In this document: one piece after another, positions 27,816-35,876 of the stretch | Layout of the letters: the number at the start of each line of letters is the position of its first letter | How positions within the stretch are numbered: the first letter of the stretch is position 1 | NCBI RefSeq assembly: GCF_040901545.1 | Contig: NZ_JBBDYL010000054.1 | Location: forward strand, 1-64,000 | Direction: 5' to 3' | Length of the DNA stretch: 64,000 bases | Source of the DNA: Sulfuricaulis sp040901545 | GTDB taxonomy: Bacteria > Pseudomonadota > Gammaproteobacteria > Acidiferrobacterales > Sulfurifustaceae | The notes under the pieces: model-generated | The model's input: the letters and a program-made list of their open reading frames with translations, nothing else | What the model was told of the DNA's origin: nothing | The model's database searches: none | Position numbers and translations under genes: made by a program

Positions 27816-29013
27816 ATTGATTTTTCTTGTTATCCTGCAATTTGTTTCCGGCACCCGATGTCAGATCGGCAGAAAGAATCCTAACGATGGATTCCCCCGA
27901 TTTCCCGTCGCCAAATGGATTCTTTGTATTACGCATGGATTTATATTGCCTGGTATCTTCAGTCAATTTAAGCACCCAGCTTTGGATACTTTCCGATGCC
28001 GTGCCGATCAAGGCGCCGCCGCCCACGGTTATCAACTCAGGGCGTTCAGTTGTGTCGCGCAGCACCAAAACCGGTACGCTGGCGGCAACCGCCTCCTCCT
28101 GGATCCCTCCTGAATCGGTAAGTACGAGCCAAGCGTGCTGAAGCGCCCAGAGCAGTTCAGGATAATTAAGCGGCGGTGTAAGCCAGATACGGCTTCGTAC
28201 CTCAACCTCCAGCCCATCCATGGTCTCGTGCACGGCGGCGCTCACGATGGGGTTAGGATGTACCGGCCAGAGTATCAGCAAATCACGGCATGCTTGCGCC
28301 GCTTGGCGCACTCCGCGCGCGATACTGATAATTTTATTGCCCCAGTTCTCGCGGCGGTGCGCCGTTACGAGCACCAGACGATGATGATCGAGTGCCTGTT
28401 GAACCCGGTCGCGCGGTAATTGATCGACTTCACGCGCTTCGGAAAAATAATTCTCCAGGTGGGAAATTCCCCAATGCACGGCATCCACAATGGTATTTCC
28501 GACAAGATGAATGCGCGCTGGCGCAATCCCTTCAGCCTTGAGATTTTCTACCGCCTGCGCCGTGGGCGCGAAGTGCCATCTGACCAATCTGGCGATGAGT
28601 TCACGCGTCATTTCCTCTGGAAACGGGTCGTCATCGATATGCGATCTCAATCCTGCTTCCACGTGCCCAACGGGAATCCGGTGATAAAAGGCCGTCATGG
28701 CCGCGGCCAGGGCGGATAACGTGTCGCCATGCACCAGTACAACATCCGGTAGCGCAAAATTTAACACGTCGTCTATATAGTCGATCATGGTGGCGCATAA
28801 ATGCCCCAAGGAGTCGCGCTCGCGAGGCAGATCGACCAGATATGCCGGCTCGATGCCAAAGAATTTATAGAGCGGGCGTGACATGGCATCGTGCTGTCCG
28901 GTGTGCAGCACCATGGGTTCGTGAACCGATTGTTTGAGGGCAAGATAGACCGGCGCCATTTTAATAATATCGGGCCGCGTGCCCATGCAGAGCAGGATTT
29001 TCACTGGTTTCAT
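27805..29013 (-). CDS. wecB: UDP-N-acetylglucosamine 2-epimerase (non-hydrolysing)
   Basis: Interconverts UDP-GlcNAc and UDP-ManNAc in the cytoplasm. Signature GTRPDIIKMAP from residue 11, the HGDTLSA segment, EAGLRS, TAHRRENWG near 218-226, and SGGIQEEA near the C-terminal nucleotide-binding domain. 402 residues, slightly longer than usual because of a basic C-terminal tail. It overlaps the deacetylase gene by 4 bases and its neighbours on both sides, so it belongs to this operon rather than to enterobacterial common antigen. No UDP-ManNAc dehydrogenase is nearby, so the polymer may contain ManNAc or a GlcNAc/ManNAc mixture. Confidence 0.93.
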   Translation of the reverse strand: MKPVKILLCMGTRPDIIKMAPVYLALKQSVHEPMVLHTGQHDAMSRPLYKFFGIEPAYLVDLPRERDSLGHLCATMIDYIDDVLNFALPDVVLVHGDTLSALAAAMTAFYHRIPVGHVEAGLRSHIDDDPFPEEMTRELIARLVRWHFAPTAQAVENLKAEGIAPARIHLVGNTIVDAVHWGISHLENYFSEAREVDQLPRDRVQQALDHHRLVLVTAHRRENWGNKIISIARGVRQAAQACRDLLILWPVHPNPIVSAAVHETMDGLEVEVRSRIWLTPPLNYPELLWALQHAWLVLTDSGGIQEEAVAASVPVLVLRDTTERPELITVGGGALIGTASESIQSWVLKLTEDTRQYKSMRNTKNPFGDGKSGESIVRILSADLTSGAGNKLQDNKKNQYGS

Positions 29014-30893
29014 TTTTGCGCGCTGCTTTCAGATTTAAATTTGAGCTGCTTTCCCGACTTGGCGACAACAAACCAGGCATGCCGGTCTTCCGATACTTCC
29101 GCGTTTCCATTTATGACAGCCGGGCGGCGGTACATCGCCTTGGACAAAATCCATGTCTGCCGCGACAGATTCACCGGGTGAGCCGCCGTAAAAACCCGCG
29201 TTTCATTTTCCCGATCCACCTTCCATGTCACTTTTTCTCTGTCATCGAGGAATCGCGCCAAATCGGTCATCGTGTACCACTGAAACGGCAGTTGGCGTTG
29301 TTTCATTCCTGCGGTATGCAATAACCAGCTACGCATGGCGCGGGGATAAGACATCATGCCGGGAGGATGGAAATAAATAAGCCGGGCAACCCGATGGCGT
29401 ACGCTGAAATCAGTCACCGCCACGAGCCACTTCGTCACCTCTCCGGGGGATAGCTTGTCTTCGGTCATCTCCTCAAACGAGGCAACGTCCTTGTATGTAA
29501 GGATAGGAAATGACCAAATTCGCCTGTGCGTCAACCGCCCATCGCGGTAACTGCGCGTCGGGCCCATACCCGTGTTACCGGTGAAGTAATAGGCCAGAAA
29601 TCCCTGGTTTTCGAGCCAGGACGTGACCCATTCCGGCTGATTTCCCTGTGGCGCGGAGTATTCCAGCATCGGTGTGCCGGAGGCTTCCTCAAGAGCCTGT
29701 TTGTTCAATACCAGAAATTTTTCAAATTCCTCCCGGTTATCCTCGCTTACGTTTAGCCCGAAATAATCATGAATCCATCCACCGTGGCTGCCGATGGTAT
29801 TTCCACGCTTCACTTCCTCCCGCAACCATTTTTGGAACGCCGGGTTTTTGGGAACATTGAGACCCAGGCCGTCGTTGAATTTCCGCGCATCGGGTCCGGC
29901 GGTTACATGAATGGAATAAGGTCCCTGGGAATAAATGCCCAGCGCCTCTATGTCCTGGATGGGTTTCAGCGCGGCATTGGAATCGACGTGCCAGTTCATA
30001 ATCAAGCCGCCGGTTCCATTCGGAACCGAAGACAATACCGGCAAGCTCAGCACGTTAACGGCAAAATACTTTAGAAACCCGTGCAGCAATATGCCATCCG
30101 TTCGTCCCTTGAGATAACCGAGGGGGAGATTAACGAATAATGTGCCGCCCTTCCCGTACGATCGATAGCCCGCGACCAATCCGGTTGCGGGAGAAAACAG
30201 CAGCGCTTCCCCGCTATATACATTACCCGTGACAAACCCGGGATAACGAAACTCCTGATATTCATACCCCGTGATGGTTTGCCATCCCCCGACTACTACC
30301 GGCTTATTGTCCGCGAGCAAGGGATGCGGATTCTGAATTTTCGATGATGGAACGAATTTACCCGGGGGGATCCGGAGCATGTCCAAATTCTCTTTCGTAC
30401 CCTGGATCGCGCCCAAGACGATAGTTTGATCGCGTAACCGGTCATATAACGCATAGTCAATCCCGGCCATGCCGGAGAATATAGATTTCCCGGGAAAATA
30501 CGTATTGTTCTGGGACTTGGTGCCGGCATCGTAAACCAGCATCAGTTTCCCGCCATGCTCGACATAATCATGCAATTCGTGATACAGGATTTCGCTGACA
30601 ACGGTATGCACATGATCCGGCAATATGATCCCGGCGTATGCCGAACGGTCGATCCATGGGCGAAGAAACTCGCTGTCATGCATGACAGCGAGGAGCATCC
30701 CCTCTTCGGCAGCGGCGTCTTGCCAGATGGTGACACGCGGATCATCTTTCGGTATCGGATCCGACACCAATAACAAGATTTCAACTTTACTGCCGGTTTC
30801 CGATTCCCTGGTCAGATAACCAAACAGCGATAACAGGACAGCGGCAACAAGTACCGCGTAGAGACCGAGCGTACGAGCTGAGAATGTTTTCAT
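29010..30893 (-). CDS. Membrane-anchored two-domain protein: amidotransferase-like fold plus NodB-like polysaccharide deacetylase
   Basis: 627 residues. An N-terminal signal anchor (8-26) is followed by a region of about 250 residues resembling class I glutamine-amidotransferase/ThuA-like folds (VEILLLVSDPIPKDDP, LHDYVEHGGKLMLVYDAG, GYRSYGKGGTLFVNLPLG). The C-terminal region looks like a CE4 (NodB) deacetylase with degenerate motifs: Asp304 in WHVDSN, His370 and His375 in SHGGWIHDY, YSAPQGNQP near 412-420, and His509 in YFHPPG. The arrangement recalls DUF2194-type proteins and PelA, which de-N-acetylates a nascent polymer. Inferred role: periplasmic deacetylation of the exopolysaccharide. Catalytic activity is not proven by the motifs. 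Confidence 0.72.
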   Translation of the reverse strand: MKTFSARTLGLYAVLVAAVLLSLFGYLTRESETGSKVEILLLVSDPIPKDDPRVTIWQDAAAEEGMLLAVMHDSEFLRPWIDRSAYAGIILPDHVHTVVSEILYHELHDYVEHGGKLMLVYDAGTKSQNNTYFPGKSIFSGMAGIDYALYDRLRDQTIVLGAIQGTKENLDMLRIPPGKFVPSSKIQNPHPLLADNKPVVVGGWQTITGYEYQEFRYPGFVTGNVYSGEALLFSPATGLVAGYRSYGKGGTLFVNLPLGYLKGRTDGILLHGFLKYFAVNVLSLPVLSSVPNGTGGLIMNWHVDSNAALKPIQDIEALGIYSQGPYSIHVTAGPDARKFNDGLGLNVPKNPAFQKWLREEVKRGNTIGSHGGWIHDYFGLNVSEDNREEFEKFLVLNKQALEEASGTPMLEYSAPQGNQPEWVTSWLENQGFLAYYFTGNTGMGPTRSYRDGRLTHRRIWSFPILTYKDVASFEEMTEDKLSPGEVTKWLVAVTDFSVRHRVARLIYFHPPGMMSYPRAMRSWLLHTAGMKQRQLPFQWYTMTDLARFLDDREKVTWKVDRENETRVFTAAHPVNLSRQTWILSKAMYRRPAVINGNAEVSEDRHAWFVVAKSGKQLKFKSESSAQK

Positions 30894-30896
30894 GTC

Positions 30897-31910
30897 TTAT
30901 GATTCTTCGCGCAACATGTGGGCGCCGAAATAGGAGACAGACCTGCAGCAAAGATCGAAAGCGATGACTTGATAGGCCGCCTCTTCCAGAATATTCCAGC
31001 GATGGCTGTGACGCAGCGGCGAAACCGATTCAAACCATCTGAGTGCCGTCTCTCTGTCGTGGAATTTCAATGACGCCAGTGCGACCAGTCCCCATGGGAA
31101 TTCATCCAGTTCAAGCGTGAGCCAGTCTTGCGCATATTGTTCACGCCAGCGCATGTATTCTTTCAGCTTGTTCCCTGCGGGCGTATTCATGCCGGCGAGC
31201 CAGGGATAAATTTGCGCCACGATATCCGGATAAAACCTGTCTACCGGTTCTTCGTGCAATGAGGCGCGATACATACGCAGATTTGATTGCCAGAATACGC
31301 GATCGATGGCCCGTCGGAGGTTTTTGGCCTTGACTGCCGTCTTCCGTGATTTTGCATGCAGGCCGAAGCGCTTTTGGTGCCGGGCAACGGCCGCGAGTGC
31401 CGCATAGACCTCGACATTATCCATAAGCAGAGCGATTGGTTGCTCTTGCGATACGCGATACACTCCAAGCTCTCGATCAAGCAGCGTGGAAAGATGCTTC
31501 TCGGCCCGAGTCGCGCTCTGCCGCCATCGTGCCGGAAGGCCATTGTCGGGCGATAGCGCGTGCAGGAGCTCCAACCACAGGGCGAGTAACGCATCATCGG
31601 CGTCTGCGGGAGCGCAGCGTTGCCATGTCTCTCCCGGTTGACGACAGTATCGCTCGAATCGCCCGTCCGATAACTGTTTGGGAATCAACCACTCAATCCA
31701 TGCCTCGGCAGACCTTCTTATATCAAGGCCGTGGGCATGCGCGGCAAGCAGTGCCTTGATGGAAAAATAGGGATCGACATTATCGCCGTCCACATAGACC
31801 GTAATCGCGCCATCCGGTTGCTGGTAGCGCTTGGCAACGAATTCGCCGGCCTTGTCGTCGATACCGGCGTAGGTCAGCATCATCAGGCTTATGCAGCAAA
31901 GATAACTCAT
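30897..31910 (-). CDS. Predicted alpha/alpha-toroid protein (glycoside-hydrolase-like), exopolysaccharide cluster
   Basis: No family named with certainty. The 337-residue sequence shows repeated helix pairs with Ala/Leu and aromatic spacing (DPYFSIKALLAAHAHGL, ADADDALLALWLELLHAL, NVEVYAALAAVARHQKRFG, WGLVALASLKFHDRETALRWF), as in six-hairpin glycosidases and GH8-like enzymes. Acidic candidates include Asp-Asp in ADADDAL and Glu in DNVEVY. The chosen ATG overlaps the upstream stop by 4 bases and starts a signal-like hydrophobic stretch (MSYLCCISLMMLTYAG). By analogy with BcsZ or PelA it may trim or lyse the polymer; this is inference. Confidence 0.6.
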   Translation of the reverse strand: MSYLCCISLMMLTYAGIDDKAGEFVAKRYQQPDGAITVYVDGDNVDPYFSIKALLAAHAHGLDIRRSAEAWIEWLIPKQLSDGRFERYCRQPGETWQRCAPADADDALLALWLELLHALSPDNGLPARWRQSATRAEKHLSTLLDRELGVYRVSQEQPIALLMDNVEVYAALAAVARHQKRFGLHAKSRKTAVKAKNLRRAIDRVFWQSNLRMYRASLHEEPVDRFYPDIVAQIYPWLAGMNTPAGNKLKEYMRWREQYAQDWLTLELDEFPWGLVALASLKFHDRETALRWFESVSPLRHSHRWNILEEAAYQVIAFDLCCRSVSYFGAHMLREES

Positions 31911-33004
31911 GCGCTTGCAGCTCCATTGACCATGCCATTTAAACGCGTCCATACCGTTCCATGCGCCACCGCGCCCAGGGAAACGTATATATTCTTGGCG
32001 CTGATAGTCGTAGGCGATCGGGAATCGCCGATTATCGCGCCTCTCCCCACATTGACGCTCTTTTCCGACAAGACGGGCCCGTGGATTTCGCAACCCGCCC
32101 CGACGTAAATGTCATGGACACTCACCACGCTGCCCATGATGCGAACACCCTCGCCAAGAAAGATATCTTTATGTCCTTTCACGCTGCCGTAAATGTGCGT
32201 ACCCGCGCCAATCCACGCTTCTCCCGTGAACACTATGTCGGCATTGACGATACGGCCGGATGGCAGTTCTGATTTATGATCGATAAGCCAGCGACGGCCT
32301 GTCACGTCGGCAAGATTCCGAACCTCGTGCGATTCGAGCGGGTTGAGCCGTTTAACCGGCCGGCTGAACGATTCCGGCTTTCCGAATTCGATTCGCGGCG
32401 CATGCAACCGCTCGAAGCGACAGCCCGATTCAAGTCTGACCGTCGAATCGGAAGACACTCGCCCATGCAGCAACGAGTTGGGTCCAACCTTGACATTTCC
32501 GGCTGCGTGCATCCAGCGGAGCAGCATGCTTTCGGCGCCGATTACGATATCGCCATCGGCCAGTATCGCACGATAGATATTGCGCTCGCCGCCCCGCACC
32601 GTTCGTCCCGCGAATAGCTCGAGACTGAAAATCAGATCGTCAGGAAGGATCAGGTCTGCATTTGATACGAGCATTCTGCTTATCTCTCGATCCTGAACTT
32701 CCTGTTCACTAAGCTTGAGTTTATTTTCGCCAGTAACGAGGAGATACGGTGTCCGCCCCTCGAGCAGTCCCTCTTGCCGATCGCCGGCTTTCCGGGAACC
32801 GTGCATCGACGATTCCAGATTTGTCCGGATGTAGGCGCGAAACCTCCGGGCAAAATAGCGCGGATCCACATCGTCGCTGCGCACGACACGCAAGGGCGTG
32901 GCGTCCTGTTTGCGCCACAACACGATAAGCCCCGGCAGAAACGGCAGCAGCAGCAAGGTAAGCGTGGATGCCAGCAATAAAATAATGGCCAAAGAAGCAC
33001 TCAC
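31907..33004 (-). CDS. Membrane-anchored bactofilin-like (polymer-forming) beta-helix protein
   Basis: 365 residues: an N-terminal membrane helix (SLAIILLLASTLTLLLLPFLPGL at 4-26), a basic linker, then a long run of short hydrophobic turns with Gly-rich ends (DGDIVIGAESMLLRW, VNADIVFTGEAWIGAGTHIYGSVKG, DIFLGEGVRIMGSVVS, DIYVGAGCEIHGPVLSE), typical of a right-handed beta-helix of bactofilin type. Bactofilins form cytoplasmic filaments that scaffold envelope enzymes. It overlaps the GT2 gene by 4 bases. Inferred role: an assembly scaffold that positions the synthase; a hexapeptide-type acyltransferase is less likely because the isoleucine-rich hexad pattern is irregular. Confidence 0.75.
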   Translation of the reverse strand: MSASLAIILLLASTLTLLLLPFLPGLIVLWRKQDATPLRVVRSDDVDPRYFARRFRAYIRTNLESSMHGSRKAGDRQEGLLEGRTPYLLVTGENKLKLSEQEVQDREISRMLVSNADLILPDDLIFSLELFAGRTVRGGERNIYRAILADGDIVIGAESMLLRWMHAAGNVKVGPNSLLHGRVSSDSTVRLESGCRFERLHAPRIEFGKPESFSRPVKRLNPLESHEVRNLADVTGRRWLIDHKSELPSGRIVNADIVFTGEAWIGAGTHIYGSVKGHKDIFLGEGVRIMGSVVSVHDIYVGAGCEIHGPVLSEKSVNVGRGAIIGDSRSPTTISAKNIYVSLGAVAHGTVWTRLNGMVNGAASA

Positions 33005-34467
33005 GGAGATCTCCGAAACCGTTCGGTTTTGTGCCAGACCAGCTTATTATCATTTCGCCGGGTAAGGAGCTGAGAAAAAGTGGCGCGGGATACGGATATG
33101 AGGCTCACCAGGAATCCGAGAATATTAAAGGCCAAAAGACGGATTCTTTTCCGATGGCCGTCCAGACGTACGGCTGCACCGATCTCGAAGAAAGCGGCAA
33201 AGTTGCCCAAAGCGCTATAAGAAGTCAAAGAGAGGATCGCGATAATTCCATGCAGGGTATTTTCACCGAGAAAAAAAAGCATGATGGCGAGCATCCAGCC
33301 GATCAATAGAACGGGAGACATGGCGTAAACGCCCAGCAATAACAGGCCGTCGATCTTTTCAAGCAGGCTGGCACGCCGGTTAAACAGCAGCGGCAGGCTG
33401 TAACGCACGGTCGCCTGATTGTGTCCGCTTGCCCAGCGCATTACCTGACGGACACGACTACGCCAGTCTTCCGGGACTTCCTCATAACATTCGGACCTGT
33501 TCTGGTAAACTGTTTTCCATCCACCGAGCAGCAACCGGTAAGTAACGTCCGTGTCCTCCGCGAGGGTGTCGTCGCGCCATCCACCGACGGCGGTCAGGGC
33601 CTGCATACGCACCCCGCCCACCGTTCCGCCGTATTGCGGTACCAGATGCATGTTCATGCGCGCCTGCTGATCAACCTGATAACCGCCCGACCGTTCAAGA
33701 TCCAGTAATCGTGTCAACAGGTTATGGTCAACATTGAGCGGAACAACCCTTCCCATGACCGCGCCTACTTCAGGATCGAAAAAGGGCGCGGTCAATTGCT
33801 TGATCAGCCCTTTACCCGGAAGGTAATCGGCATCGAATACCAGCACGATCTCGCTGGTAACACTTTCCGTGGCATCCTTGAGCGCGGCCGCCTTGCCGGG
33901 TTTCCCCGTTTGACGGTGTAGCGGGAAAATCCGGCCCGGGTAACGACGCACGAAATCGTCAATGATTTCCCTTGTCCTGTCCGTGGAACGGTCGTTGATA
34001 GGTATAAGACGTAGTTTCTCCGGCGGATAATCCACCTCGAGCAGCGCGTCGAGATTGTGCGCGATAACGGCTTCTTCATTATGCGCGGGGATTAAAACCG
34101 TCACGCTTGGCCAATCGGCCGCATCGACGTCGAGATAGGGATGCCGTTGGGCACCAAACAACCGGTTATAAGTGAACCAATAGTGACGGATGGTGTAGAT
34201 GACAATCAGCCCCACGATAAAGTAGAGGGTATAAAGCATTAATTTGATGTACCACGGCCGGTGGTGCGGGACATTACCCGTTTCGGCTTCAAAGGCCGCC
34301 GGCAGGGAGTACGGTATCGCAGTTGTTGAATCCGGCTGATTCGCCGCGATCAGATATTCCGAGCTCTTATGATGGGTATTTTCATCCGGCTGGCGCGCGT
34401 AGGCATGGGCACTGAAGGTGAATAGGATAAATACCAGGCTTGACCGAATTATTTTGTTAAATGACAT
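33001..34467 (-). CDS. Processive family 2 glycosyltransferase (exopolysaccharide synthase)
   Basis: 488 residues. A signal-like N terminus and one membrane helix at about 74-93 precede a GT-A domain with the full set of processive motifs: Asp159 in INDRSTD, DAD at 212-214, ED at 304-305 (AEDTD), and QVMRW at 341-345. C-terminal membrane helices lie near 375-400, 410-430 and 445-465, similar to PgaC, NodC and cellulose synthases. It likely polymerises UDP-HexNAc and moves the chain across the membrane. It opens the seven-gene cluster, 49 bases after serS. No PilZ domain or GGDEF protein for c-di-GMP control is nearby. Confidence 0.9.
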   Translation of the reverse strand: MSFNKIIRSSLVFILFTFSAHAYARQPDENTHHKSSEYLIAANQPDSTTAIPYSLPAAFEAETGNVPHHRPWYIKLMLYTLYFIVGLIVIYTIRHYWFTYNRLFGAQRHPYLDVDAADWPSVTVLIPAHNEEAVIAHNLDALLEVDYPPEKLRLIPINDRSTDRTREIIDDFVRRYPGRIFPLHRQTGKPGKAAALKDATESVTSEIVLVFDADYLPGKGLIKQLTAPFFDPEVGAVMGRVVPLNVDHNLLTRLLDLERSGGYQVDQQARMNMHLVPQYGGTVGGVRMQALTAVGGWRDDTLAEDTDVTYRLLLGGWKTVYQNRSECYEEVPEDWRSRVRQVMRWASGHNQATVRYSLPLLFNRRASLLEKIDGLLLLGVYAMSPVLLIGWMLAIMLFFLGENTLHGIIAILSLTSYSALGNFAAFFEIGAAVRLDGHRKRIRLLAFNILGFLVSLISVSRATFSQLLTRRNDNKLVWHKTERFRRSP

Positions 34468-34516
34468 CGTCGCGCAACGCTCTGCCGCATCCCGCCGTAA
34501 TTGAGAAGAATTACTA

Positions 34517-35809
34517 TCATAATAGTAGGGAGGATGCCGAAATTACATCTGTTTCCGGAAAATAGGGCTTCAGGATCGCCGGTATTCGGACGTTCCCATC
34601 CTGGTCCTGATAATTCTCAATTATAGCGACCAGCGTACGGCCCACGGCAAGCCCGGAACCGTTGAGCGTGTGCACCAGCTCCGGCTTTCCGGTATCGGGA
34701 TTGCGCCAGCGCGCCAGCATCCGCCGCGCCTGAAAATCCACGAAGTTGCTGCACGAGGAAATCTCCCGATACCTGTTTTGTCCCGGCAGCCAGACTTCAA
34801 TGTCGTATGTCTTGGCGGCGGCGAATCCCAGATCGCCCGCGCACAACTCGACCACGCGATACGGCAATGCGAGATCCTGTAGAACTTTTTCCGCATGACG
34901 GGTCAATTCCTCCAGGGCCGCGTAGGAATCCCGGGGACGGACAACCTGAACCAGCTCGACTTTCTCGAACTGGTGTTGCCGAATCATGCCGCGCGTGTCC
35001 TTGCCGTAAGAACCGGCCTCGCTGCGAAAGCACGGAGTATGGCAGACATATCTTCGTGGCATGTATTCATCATCGACGATGACATCTCGGACGATGTTGG
35101 TCACAGGAACTTCAGCCGTCGGGATGAGGTAATAATGTTGATCGCCTTGCAGTACGAAAAGGTCATGTGAGAATTTAGGCAACTGGCCGGTGCCGCGCAG
35201 GCTGTCGGCATTGACCAGATACGGGACGTAGGTCTCGGTATAGCCATGCTCACGCGTGTGCAAGTCGAGCATGAACTGGATGAGCGCGCGGTGCAGGCGC
35301 GCCAGAGCGCCACTCATGACCACGAAACGCGCGCCGGCGATCTTGGTGGCCGCGTCGAAATCCATCATGCCCAAGGCAGCGCCCAGATCGACATGATCCT
35401 TCGGCGTGAAATCGAATAGACGCGGTTCGCCCCAGCGCCGGATTTCCTTGTTGTCGTTCTCGTCCTTTCCATCCGGCACGCTGTCGTGCGGAATATTCGG
35501 AATTCCCAGCGCGATTTCACCGATGTCATTCTGTATCTGCGCCAGCTCGTTTTCCGACTGCATGAGTGCCGTGCCGATATTCGCCACTTCCTGCATCAGG
35601 CGGGAGGCATCTTCTCCCCTGGACTTGGCCGCACCGATCATTTTGGATTTTGCATTGCGTTCGCTCTGAAACTGCTGGGCGATCACCTGCGCTTTCTTGC
35701 GCTTTTCCTCGAGCGCGGCCAGCGCTTGCGTGTCCAGCCGGTAACCACGGCGGATGAGCAGGCGCGCGACCTCTTCGAGGTTGGTGCGGAGCAGTTTTGG
35801 GTCGAGCAT
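34517..35809 (-). CDS. serS: Seryl-tRNA synthetase
   Basis: Class II aminoacyl-tRNA synthetase with the N-terminal long coiled-coil arm (about 30-100) that binds the tRNA-Ser variable arm. Class II motifs include the TAEVPVTNI segment, FRSEAGSYGKDTRG (motif 2) and the GSGLAVGRTLVAI motif 3 near residue 390. 430 residues, full length. It belongs to the ftsK-lolA-rarA-serS synteny block of gammaproteobacteria, here separated from rarA by a Sel1 gene and an antiporter gene. Confidence 0.97.
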   Translation of the reverse strand: MLDPKLLRTNLEEVARLLIRRGYRLDTQALAALEEKRKKAQVIAQQFQSERNAKSKMIGAAKSRGEDASRLMQEVANIGTALMQSENELAQIQNDIGEIALGIPNIPHDSVPDGKDENDNKEIRRWGEPRLFDFTPKDHVDLGAALGMMDFDAATKIAGARFVVMSGALARLHRALIQFMLDLHTREHGYTETYVPYLVNADSLRGTGQLPKFSHDLFVLQGDQHYYLIPTAEVPVTNIVRDVIVDDEYMPRRYVCHTPCFRSEAGSYGKDTRGMIRQHQFEKVELVQVVRPRDSYAALEELTRHAEKVLQDLALPYRVVELCAGDLGFAAAKTYDIEVWLPGQNRYREISSCSNFVDFQARRMLARWRNPDTGKPELVHTLNGSGLAVGRTLVAIIENYQDQDGNVRIPAILKPYFPETDVISASSLLL

Positions 35810-35876
35810 GGCGATTTATTCTTGTCCAACAAATATTGTACGCAAAACCACGATGCACAGAAAGAACATCACGCGA

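Noticed and set aside
26174..34467. Naming the cluster as Pga, Pel or enterobacterial common antigen
   Set aside because: No PgaA/B, PelB-G, WecC/G or Wzx/Wzy homologue is present, and the gene set differs from all of them.
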